A DNA stretch of 64,000 nt from positions 5,236,501 through 5,300,500 of the forward strand of contig NZ_CP046703.1 in assembly GCF_009873495.1 (NCBI RefSeq). Reading direction: 5' to 3'. Positions within the stretch are counted from its first letter, which is position 1, and every line of letters starts with the position of its first letter. This DNA comes from Nostoc sp. ATCC 53789. GTDB taxonomy: Bacteria; Cyanobacteriota; Cyanobacteriia; Cyanobacteriales; Nostocaceae. Both the position numbers and the translations under genes were made by a program. Positions 42,282 to 49,238 of the stretch are shown here, one piece after another. A model generated the notes under the pieces. The model was given only the letters and a program-made list of their open reading frames with translations. It was not told the DNA's origin and made no database searches.

Positions 42282-42704
42282 AAATAATAAAAGTCCTTAA
42301 CCAGTTGCTAGGATCTACTCTTTAGAGAAGACATTGTTTTGAGCATATACATCTTATCGTCAAGCGCGATCGCCCGTATACTACCAAGAGTTTTTCTGTT
42401 AGAAAACCTCTCCTGTTCCTCAAAAGAATAGGGTAACTTTTCTGGGAACAGTTGTTTATGGGAGCGGGCTACGCCATCGCCGATACCGTGTAAATGCTTT
42501 GATTGTCAATTATTGCTAAATTTTTTTACAATGTCTCGATCGGTATTTACAGCCATGCTAGCAATCAGAATATTTAGACGCTGCGGCTTTGAACCTAGAT
42601 GGTTAAAGAATCGCTGAAGGTCAAACATCATAATTTTGGTGCTAACAAGGAAGTAATAAAACAGTTATTGTTTAGAGCGATCGCTCTAACCCAAATATAC
42701 CTCT
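42282..42704. other. Divergent promoter region between acpP and the HdrB-like gene
   Basis: 423 bp. No gene or tandem repeat. Contains several CGATCGC-type HIP1 variants. It should hold the acpP promoter (- strand) and the promoter for the gene at 42705, but no convincing boxes are seen. Confidence 0.4.
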
Positions 42705-43616
42705 ATGCTATCTCAGACACTCAAACTCAAGTACGCTTATTTCCCTGGTTGTGTTGCTCAAGGGGCCTGTCGGGAACTTTACCAGTCAACTCAAGCCCTT
42801 ACCAAAGCACTAGGTATTGAATTGGTTGAACTTAAAAAAGCTGCTTGCTGTGGTTCGGGCACATTCAAAGAAGATTCTCAACTGTTAGAAGATACAGTCA
42901 ACGCGAGAAATATCGCCCTAGCAGAAGAATTAAATTTGCCCTTACTTACCCATTGCAGTACTTGTCAAGGTGTTATTGGTCATGTAAACGAACACCTGAA
43001 AGAATGTAAGACTTCTGACCCTACATACATTGAACAGGTTAATGGCTTGCTGCATAAAGAAGGCTGTTCGCCTTATCGCGGCAGTACTGACGTTAAACAT
43101 CTTCTCTACGCTTTGGTGACAGATTACGGTTTAGAGGAAATTACCAAACGTGTCACCCGGAAGTTAACTGGATTAAAATGCGCGGCTTTTTATGGCTGTT
43201 ATCTCCTCCGCGCCCAAAAATCCATGCCTTATGACGACCCGTTCCAACCAGAAGCGATGGAAAATATGTTTCGGGCGGTGGGTGCAACACCAATTTATTA
43301 CCGAGGCCGGACACAATGTTGTGGTTGGCCTCTTGCTAGTTATGCTACTACCCAATCTTTCAAGATGGCGGGGATGCATATTCAGGACGCTTTGACATCT
43401 GGTGCTGACTGTATAGTTACACCTTGTCCACTGTGCCACTTAAATTTAGACTCGCGTCAGCCAGAGGTGGAAAAGGTAATTGAGCAAAAGTTAGGTTTAC
43501 CAGTATTGCATTTACCCCAGTTGATTGCTTTAGCACTTGGGGTTAGTCCAAAAGAACTGGGTTTAGAACGGCACGTTGTTTCCACCAAGCCAGTGTTGGA
43601 GAAATTAGGATTTTAG
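42705..43616 (+). CDS. HdrB-like protein with two cysteine-rich CCG domains
   Basis: 303 residues. Two copies of the C-x(n)-CCG-x-C pattern: FPGCVAQG ... KKAACCGSGTF ... THCSTCQGV in the first half, and FYGCYLLRA ... RTQCCGWPLASY ... TPCPLCHLNLD in the second. This is the heterodisulfide-reductase subunit B (CCG) family; in cyanobacteria such proteins are annotated as HdrB or as SdhE-like subunits of an unusual succinate dehydrogenase. Each domain may bind a noncubane [4Fe-4S] cluster. No HdrA, HdrC or Sdh genes are adjacent. Confidence 0.88.
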   Translation: MLSQTLKLKYAYFPGCVAQGACRELYQSTQALTKALGIELVELKKAACCGSGTFKEDSQLLEDTVNARNIALAEELNLPLLTHCSTCQGVIGHVNEHLKECKTSDPTYIEQVNGLLHKEGCSPYRGSTDVKHLLYALVTDYGLEEITKRVTRKLTGLKCAAFYGCYLLRAQKSMPYDDPFQPEAMENMFRAVGATPIYYRGRTQCCGWPLASYATTQSFKMAGMHIQDALTSGADCIVTPCPLCHLNLDSRQPEVEKVIEQKLGLPVLHLPQLIALALGVSPKELGLERHVVSTKPVLEKLGF

Positions 43617-43645
43617 TTTGTGGATTATCAGGTAGGGGCATAAGA

Positions 43646-43740
43646 CAATACGGTTCGGTTAAAGGGAAAAGTTTTAATACATCTTTTACCCTTTACCTAG
43701 ACCACAAAGAAAGTGAAAAATGCTTATCCAAACCGTATTG
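43646..43740. mobile_element. 95-bp MITE with 10-bp target duplication
   Basis: The ends are imperfect inverted repeats, CAATACGGTTCGGTTAA at the left and TTATCCAAACCGTATTG at the right, continued inward by AAAGGGAAAAG and CTTTTACCCTTT. The element is flanked exactly by the direct repeat GGGCATAAGA (43636-43645 and 43741-43750). A perfect 10-bp duplication abutting the ends is good evidence of transposition. A related single end occurs at 24224-24240. No transposase is inside, so it must be moved in trans. Confidence 0.8.
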
Positions 43741-43836
43741 GGGCATAAGATTGTTTATGCTATTAACTTAAACAAAATCAACGCTTTCAGTATCAACCTG
43801 GGTAGAAACGTAAAATCGATTTGTTTCATCAAAGAT

Positions 43837-45201
43837 TTATGTTTGACTATTCAAGGGATGCTTTATCACCAAAGGCTCAATATATGCTTGTAGAGTATCT
43901 TTAATTTTAGAAGGCTGGCGAACTGGAGCGATCGCAGAATAATCCGGTTTTACTGTCCAGTCGTAATGGCGAAGTAGTGTGGAAAGCACAATTTTCATTT
44001 CCATCTGGGCAAATTCCATACCTAAACAACTGTGCGAACCATGACCAAAACCGACTAATGCTAAGGGATGTTTCTTATCTTCTTCACGAGGTGGTGCAAA
44101 GCGATCGGGGTCAAAGCGATCGGGTTCGGTGTAAAGTTCTGGTAAACGGTGAGTCAGCATAGGCGAAATAGTCACAAACCAACCTGCTGGGATGCGATAG
44201 CCTCCATACTCAATATCCTTGAGGACACCACGATTATAGGCATACACTGGCGGATAGAGTCTTTCTGCTTCTTTTAGTACGTTGGTTAACTGTGGAAATT
44301 GTTTGAGATGAGACAGGCTAAGGGGATTATTTCCCACAACTGCTAATTGTTCTTGGCGCAGCCGCTCTCGCCATTCGGGGTGATTACCTAATTCAAATAT
44401 TACCCAAGTCAGTAATGAGGCTGTTGTCTCATGTCCAGCAAACAGCAATAGTAATGCTTCGTTGATTACCTGTGTTTCGCTCAACTTATTGCCGTCTTCA
44501 TCAACAGCTGCTAGCAGCAATCCCAAAACATCTTTTGATTCTTCTAAGTTACCCTGATCGATACGTTGGGCGATTTCTTGACGCAAGAAAGCCACTAATT
44601 TACCCCTAGCATTTTGACCGCGACCATATAAGGTAAAAGGGACATTCCATTTGAATATTGCCATACTGCTATCTATCAGTTGTGTAAACCACTGACTGGT
44701 TTGCTCAACTTCGCTCTTGTTCTGACTTCCCAAAAATAGGCGAGTCGCAACCATCAGGGTAAGCTGACGGAAACTAGAATTTAAGGAAACCGTTCCCCGT
44801 TCTCCCCAATCTCCGAGGAAGTCTTGCACAATATTTTGAATGGTATCGAAGTATGTAGCGATCGCTTTTCCGTGAAATGCTGGATACATCAAGCGACGAG
44901 TTAGGCGATGTTCTTCTCCATCTTGCAATAAAATATTGTTGCCAAATGTTGATTCTAAGAAATACCACCCAATCCGCGACGACATATTTTCCGCCTGTTC
45001 CACCAGCACCAGCCGATTAGCATCAGGGCCAATTAAATAAGCACGTTTACGCCCCATGACGCTCGTTTTAAAAACTGAACCATGCTGCTGGAATCTTCGC
45101 CATAGATACAGTTCTAAATCCCGAAATATTTCTAAAGTCTCCCCCAAGATGGGCAAGCCATAGCTACCAGGCATTTCCTCGGCGGATTTTAGTTGCCGCA
45201 T
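43837..45201 (-). CDS. Cytochrome P450
   Basis: 454 residues. I-helix oxygen-activation motif AGHETTAS, K-helix ExxR in KEAERLYPP, PDRFDPDRFAPP, and heme loop FGHGSHSCLGMEFA with the cysteine ligand. The family is the soluble bacterial P450 type common in Nostoc (CYP110/CYP120-like); the substrate is likely a hydrophobic compound such as a fatty acid, terpene or retinoid, but this is inference. It lies 70 bp downstream of a Rieske oxygenase gene on the same strand, so the two are probably one operon. Confidence 0.93.
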   Translation of the reverse strand: MRQLKSAEEMPGSYGLPILGETLEIFRDLELYLWRRFQQHGSVFKTSVMGRKRAYLIGPDANRLVLVEQAENMSSRIGWYFLESTFGNNILLQDGEEHRLTRRLMYPAFHGKAIATYFDTIQNIVQDFLGDWGERGTVSLNSSFRQLTLMVATRLFLGSQNKSEVEQTSQWFTQLIDSSMAIFKWNVPFTLYGRGQNARGKLVAFLRQEIAQRIDQGNLEESKDVLGLLLAAVDEDGNKLSETQVINEALLLLFAGHETTASLLTWVIFELGNHPEWRERLRQEQLAVVGNNPLSLSHLKQFPQLTNVLKEAERLYPPVYAYNRGVLKDIEYGGYRIPAGWFVTISPMLTHRLPELYTEPDRFDPDRFAPPREEDKKHPLALVGFGHGSHSCLGMEFAQMEMKIVLSTLLRHYDWTVKPDYSAIAPVRQPSKIKDTLQAYIEPLVIKHPLNSQT

Positions 45202-45271
45202 ATTTGAGTATCTCCAGCAGTAATTAGCTACAGTTTAATTGTAAAGCGCAGTTAGACTTTGCAAATCCAAA

Positions 45272-46225
45272 TTACCAATCGCGGTAGAGTTTTTCTGCGT
45301 AGAACATAATCTCTTCATTTGGCAATCTAATTTTCGGTTTTTGCCGAGGATACAAACTTTCAACTGCACCTGTATCCTGTTCAATGACTGTCGCTGCTGC
45401 TTGTAAAACTGAGTTTTTAAACAGAAATTTCATCAAAGGATTGACGACTTTGGCATACATCAAAATAAAAGTTTTGGTGATTTTGTCTGTTTCAGGGTAG
45501 AGAATATGAATTTGAGCAATATCACCAATCGGCGTTTTAGCAAAAAAAGCTGTAGTTGAAGGAAAAGCGTATTCTAGTGTGTTAAAAAGTGTTTCCGGAA
45601 GGATTCCCAAAACAGGGTTTTTGATAATTTCTCCTAACGTGTTGTTGGCTCTGATGAGTTCTTGTTTAACTGTGGCATAATATCCTTTTTCTTCAAAATT
45701 ACTGACATTACAATTTGTAATTTTAAATAGTTCTTTATGAGTACCATTTTGGTGATTATAGTCATAGTTAACCATCAGGTTAGTCAAAAACTCACCCTGA
45801 ATACTTTTAATCCCAGTTACTCCGAGAAACTCGTATTTATCGACAATTTTTTGATGCAAATCTGGAATTGGTAATCTTGGCTCAAATCCGGCATAAGTCC
45901 AGATACAATCATTGCTAATAACTAGCTCTAATGGTTTAGTAATTGGCTGATTGTCTTTTTTATCTCCTTGCTGTAGTTTGCCTTGTCCATCAAATTCTAG
46001 TGCATGAAAAGGGCAAGTAATAGTATCTCTCTCTTGACAAACCCAGCCGTCTGATAATGGAGCTTGCATGTGGGGGCAGATGTTATCAAGGGCAAATACT
46101 TCGCCTTTTTGGTTTTGCCAAATGACATAATCCTGTCCGTTTAAAGTTATTTTATTAGGTTTATTCACTCCCAATATAGTTTTGTGCGCGATTAACCAAG
46201 GCGCACCTGGTAAAATTGGTTCCAT
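45272..46225 (-). CDS. Rieske [2Fe-2S] oxygenase, ring-hydroxylating type
   Basis: 317 residues. The N-terminal Rieske cluster site is C-P-H (CPHMQAPLSDGW) and C-P-F-H (CPFHALEFDG), i.e. CxH-x17-CxxH. The C-terminal part (about 140-310) should be the catalytic alpha-subunit-like domain; NYDYNHQNGTHKELF provides candidate iron ligands. It is of the short cyanobacterial type related to VanA/PaO-like oxygenases. It probably supplies or uses an oxidised product together with the P450 encoded 70 bp downstream. Divergent from a TetR regulator. Confidence 0.88.
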   Translation of the reverse strand: MEPILPGAPWLIAHKTILGVNKPNKITLNGQDYVIWQNQKGEVFALDNICPHMQAPLSDGWVCQERDTITCPFHALEFDGQGKLQQGDKKDNQPITKPLELVISNDCIWTYAGFEPRLPIPDLHQKIVDKYEFLGVTGIKSIQGEFLTNLMVNYDYNHQNGTHKELFKITNCNVSNFEEKGYYATVKQELIRANNTLGEIIKNPVLGILPETLFNTLEYAFPSTTAFFAKTPIGDIAQIHILYPETDKITKTFILMYAKVVNPLMKFLFKNSVLQAAATVIEQDTGAVESLYPRQKPKIRLPNEEIMFYAEKLYRDW

Positions 46226-46560
46226 TTTTCCTCCAAAATATTGAAAAGTTATTTATTGAAGTTCGATAGATGCGTTAGCAAAAGGTAACGCAATCTTGGA
46301 AATTAAAAGTTGTGGGCAAGCTGGTGTCACTTGCCCTACATTGCTATTTTGAATGTCAATTGGGAAATTAAAGTCTTATCTGCAATGGACGAACTAACAC
46401 TACCAAGCATTTACTTGGCTGACTTTGGCTACTGCATGGATGAGTTATATAATTAACTAAATTTTTAGTTAGTTCATATTAATGTAATAAATTTCATTTT
46501 CTATGTCAACTACCAACCAATTTTTTAGTTAATATATTTTCGTTATGATGATGGAGCAAC
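46226..46560. promoter_or_regulatory. Divergent control region with TetR-type operator
   Basis: An 18-bp dyad, TAACTAAA-TT-TTTAGTTA, at 46454-46471 and a second half-site TTTTTTAGTTAATA at 46521-46534, 27 bp before the GTG of the TetR gene. Such dyads close to a tetR start are typical autoregulatory operators. Being between the Rieske/P450 operon and the regulator, it may control both directions. Confidence 0.6.
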
Positions 46561-47217
46561 GTGGGTCGTTCAACGCAGTCAAAATTTTCATCTAAAAAGC
46601 CGCGTCAGGTGCGTGATGCAGAAGCGACGAAAAAGCAGATTCTCGATGCGGCGGAAGCGGAGTTTGCCAGAAATGGACTTCAAGGGGCGCGGACTGAGGC
46701 GATCGCTAGAGGTTCCGGTGTCACCACAGCGATGATTTACTACTACTTCCAGAGCAAGGAAGGATTATATGAAGCTGTTCTGCAACGTCCGGTGGTGGAG
46801 ATGCACGAAGGGTTTGAGCAGCTAAATCTGGATCAGTTCCCACCAGAGGAGGCGTTGAAGGTGCTAGTTAAGGAAGCGATCGCTTACGAAGCTGCTCACC
46901 CGCACCGGGGAATGCTTTGGTTTCAAGAAGCCAACCAAAATCAGGGAAAGTATTTCAAACAGGCAAATTGGCAAGAAAATTTTAGCTATCTCATCAAGAT
47001 TTTAGAGCGGGGGATGGCTGAAGGTTGTTTCCGTCAGATCGATCCATTTCTCACCACCCTTCACATTATTGGGGTTTGTAATTTATACTTCAACGCTTAC
47101 GAAAACATCAAGCATACTAGACCTGAATTGCAACTGCTAAGTCCAGAAATGATTGAGCAGCATACTCAAGCAGCAGTTAATTTTATTGTGGCTGGTGTAC
47201 GACGTAGTGAGAATTAA
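46561..47217 (+). CDS. TetR-family transcriptional regulator
   Basis: 218 residues from a GTG at 46561 (an in-frame TGA at 46549 excludes earlier starts; GGAG lies just upstream). The basic N-terminal tail is followed by the TetR helix-turn-helix ATKKQILDAAEAEFARNGLQ ... IARGSGVTTAMIYYYFQSKEGLYEAVL, and an all-helical ligand domain with a TetR_C/CecR-like look. It most likely represses the divergent Rieske/P450 operon and itself through the dyad at 46454. Confidence 0.92.
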   Translation: MGRSTQSKFSSKKPRQVRDAEATKKQILDAAEAEFARNGLQGARTEAIARGSGVTTAMIYYYFQSKEGLYEAVLQRPVVEMHEGFEQLNLDQFPPEEALKVLVKEAIAYEAAHPHRGMLWFQEANQNQGKYFKQANWQENFSYLIKILERGMAEGCFRQIDPFLTTLHIIGVCNLYFNAYENIKHTRPELQLLSPEMIEQHTQAAVNFIVAGVRRSEN

Positions 47218-47292
47218 GGATTGAATATTGGATAGTCAATCTATTGATAAACCCAAGCGCTTAGGTTATATCTGATAAAATTAAGATATCAA

Positions 47293-47538
47293 ATGCCAAC
47301 AATCTTAAGAAAAGGCGGTTTTGAGGTTCGTATCTACCTTAACGATCATATTCCTGCTCATGTCCATGTTTTTAAAGGGGGCGGAGAGGCAAAAATCAAC
47401 ATAGGAGATGAAAACCTAGCTCCAGAGTGGGTTTGGGTATCCCCAGGAATGAGTAATAAAGATGCGGTGAAAGCTTTACAGTTAGTTGCTGATCACCAAT
47501 TGGAACTACTAAAAAAGTGGCGAGAATATCATGGTTAA
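47293..47538 (+). CDS. DUF4160 domain protein
   Basis: 81 residues: MPTILRKGGFEVRIYLNDHIPAHVHVFKGGGEAKINIG. The RIYxNDHxPxHVHV signature is that of DUF4160, a small protein found next to DUF2442 partners. The end overlaps the DUF2442 gene by 8 bp. The conserved histidines (HxPAHVHV) suggest metal or nucleotide binding. A toxin-antitoxin-like role is often suspected for such pairs, but is not established to my knowledge. Confidence 0.88.
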   Translation: MPTILRKGGFEVRIYLNDHIPAHVHVFKGGGEAKINIGDENLAPEWVWVSPGMSNKDAVKALQLVADHQLELLKKWREYHG

Positions 47539-47974
47539 AAAGATTGCGGCTACAGAAGAATTAAAAGAAAAGCTAGCCAATGCGAGAGCAAAGTCAGATG
47601 CGATCGCCACATCTGAACCACGGGCTACTCGTGCTTTTTATGACGCTTATTTAGGAATGATTATAGTTTTCTTGTCCAACAAATCTATGTTTGGATTTCC
47701 TTCAGAGGAAGGAGAAGGACTAGCGGGTGCTTCAGTCAAGGACTTAGCAGAAGTAGAGGTAACACCTTCTGGTGAAGGATTACATTGGAAAACCCTAGAT
47801 GTAGATTTGAGTATTCCTGCTTTGATGAATGGAATATTTGGAACTAAAAAATGGATGGCTGAACTTGCTAGGAAAGGTGGAAGTTCTACTTCTGCTGCAA
47901 AATCAGAAGCATCTCGACTAAATGGTACAAAAGGCGATCGCTCCCGAAATGTACTGCCTATTGATGAAGCTTGA
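47531..47974 (+). CDS. DUF2442 domain protein
   Basis: 147 residues. The central part (FYDAYLGMIIVFLSNKSMFGFP ... LAEVEVTPSGEGLHWKTLDVDLSIPALMNGIFG) is the DUF2442 core with its GxxLHWxxLDxDxSxxxLxxG motif. The C-terminal tail is rich in Ser, Ala, Lys and Arg and contains a GCGATCGC site in the DNA. Overlaps the DUF4160 gene by 8 bp, so they are co-translated. Confidence 0.88.
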   Translation: MVKKIAATEELKEKLANARAKSDAIATSEPRATRAFYDAYLGMIIVFLSNKSMFGFPSEEGEGLAGASVKDLAEVEVTPSGEGLHWKTLDVDLSIPALMNGIFGTKKWMAELARKGGSSTSAAKSEASRLNGTKGDRSRNVLPIDEA

Positions 47975-48125
47975 CTTACTAAAAGGGCATTGAGTTCAAC
48001 TTAGTTGCCCACTGACCAGATATTCGGTAAGTCTTCTCGTAGTTCACATAGAATTCACGAAAAGTACAGGAAGAATACTGTTGAAGGTCAAAACTAGTAC
48101 TATATAAGATTAATACATTAAATTA

Positions 48126-48332
48126 GTGGTATTACTAATCAGTAACAATAATGACAATAATCCAGCAGAAGCAGCAGGTTATGCAGCAGCAGGTGCGGGT
48201 GTTGCAGCGATAGTAGGGGGCATGGGTTTAGCCGTAGGCGGTACAGCCGTAGCTATTGGTGCTGCTCCTGTTATAGCCGCAGGTGCAGTTGTAGGGCTAG
48301 CAGCTTATGGGTTGAAAAAAATCTTCGGTTAG
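48126..48332 (+). CDS. Small Gly/Ala-rich hydrophobic protein
   Basis: 68 residues from a GTG at 48126; no ATG is available in frame and no clear ribosome site is seen. After a polar start (SNNNDNNPAEAAG) the rest is two hydrophobic glycine-rich segments (AAIVGGMGLAVGGTAVAIGA and GAVVGLAAYGLKK), a glycine-zipper pattern seen in membrane-inserting peptides, bacteriocins and small cyanobacterial proteins. Followed 26 bp later by a terminator, which supports a real transcript. Function unknown. Confidence 0.6.
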   Translation: MVLLISNNNDNNPAEAAGYAAAGAGVAAIVGGMGLAVGGTAVAIGAAPVIAAGAVVGLAAYGLKKIFG

Positions 48333-48357
48333 TAAGTATTCAACAGTAGTTAAAAGT

Positions 48358-48386
48358 AAAACCGCCCACAGGCTGAGGGCGGTTTT
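48358..48386 (+). terminator. Rho-independent terminator after the small hydrophobic protein
   Basis: Stem AAACCGCCC with GGGCGGTTT, loop ACAGGCTGA, followed by TGTTTTTG. Confidence 0.88.
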
Positions 48387-48492
48387 GTTTTTGCTATTAT
48401 CACGGTTTAAAATTCAGGTGAGCAAGTGATGTAGCGGTAAGAATTTGAGAGAGATGCACAGTGCTTATCCCAGTTTCTTATTTGTTTGCAAC

Positions 48493-48723
48493 TTACATCC
48501 CTCTCCTCTCTGTCAGAGCATCAAGTTTAGCCAGTATTCTTAAACCTTCTTCTGGGTTCCCAGTTGCAGCCATTGCTTTAAATCTGGTGCTGGCATCAAA
48601 TTCTGCTAGAGCTATGGTGGAAAGTTCTTCAATCAGCTTATTGACACTTATGCCTTTAACTTGAGCAAGTTCTTTTAATCTGTTGTGCTTTTCGTCTGGT
48701 AAACGAATAGTTAAAGTAGCCAT
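48493..48723 (-). CDS. RHH-type antitoxin-like protein
   Basis: 76 residues: MATLTIRLPDEKHNRLKELAQVKGISVNKLIEELS is a ribbon-helix-helix DNA-binding start (beta strand TLTIRLP, two helices). The rest is a helical tail that could wrap a toxin. It begins 6 bp after the stop of a PIN-domain gene, forming a toxin-antitoxin pair, in the toxin-first order. Confidence 0.85.
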   Translation of the reverse strand: MATLTIRLPDEKHNRLKELAQVKGISVNKLIEELSTIALAEFDASTRFKAMAATGNPEEGLRILAKLDALTERRGM

Positions 48724-48729
48724 TTTTGC

Positions 48730-49152
48730 TTAACTCCTAATAATTTGTTCAGGTTTTAAGATTGATAAGTTAGGAAATAACAATTCAGCATTTTGAAAAT
48801 CTTTAATATTGTGAGTGGCTATAATTTGAGCATTACCAGCAACCGCTAATTCAATTAAGTGATTGTCAGCTTCATCTTTTAAATTAGGTCGCCATAAGTA
48901 GTAAATATAAATCCATTGACTCACGCTCATAAATGATGCGAGTAAAGCAGAAATTTCTGCACTAGTTAAAGGGCATTTGGCGATAGTTTCTTCTCGCCCA
49001 ATAACTGACTCATACTCAGAAAATAAAGCGTTTCCCATTAAAGGCTGATATTCACCTTTTAAGCAGCGTCGAATGAGTTCTCTACTGGAGCCTTTAGAGC
49101 TAATAAGCACACTAATAAAAACGCTGGTATCAACCACAATTTTAATCGCCAT
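48730..49152 (-). CDS. PIN-domain toxin-like ribonuclease
   Basis: 140 residues: IKIVVDTSVFISVLISSKG (first acidic residue D8), LFSEYESVIGR (E), DEADNHLIELAVAGNAQIIATHNIKDF (D-x3-H/D and T-x-N-x-x-D) make up the PIN active site of the COG1569 type. It would cleave RNA. The start codon at 49152 lies 1 bp from a 32-bp perfect palindrome, the likely operator. There is no obvious Shine-Dalgarno. Confidence 0.88.
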   Translation of the reverse strand: MAIKIVVDTSVFISVLISSKGSSRELIRRCLKGEYQPLMGNALFSEYESVIGREETIAKCPLTSAEISALLASFMSVSQWIYIYYLWRPNLKDEADNHLIELAVAGNAQIIATHNIKDFQNAELLFPNLSILKPEQIIRS

Positions 49153-49153
49153 A

Positions 49154-49185
49154 CAGTAATGATAGCATATATGCTATCATTACTG
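49154..49185. promoter_or_regulatory. 32-bp perfect palindrome, operator of the PIN/RHH pair
   Basis: The half CAGTAATGATAGCATA is followed by its exact reverse complement. It ends 1 bp before the toxin start codon and contains TATGCT/TAGCATAT that can serve as -10 elements. RHH antitoxins bind such dyads, so autorepression is inferred. Confidence 0.8.
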
Positions 49186-49238
49186 CTCCAATCAAAAAAT
49201 CCAAGTATGCGTAGGCGTAGCCCGTCCTAGACATCGCA

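Noticed and set aside
42599..42820. Short + strand frame before the HdrB-like gene
   Set aside because: Overlaps the true gene in another frame and has no recognisable sequence.
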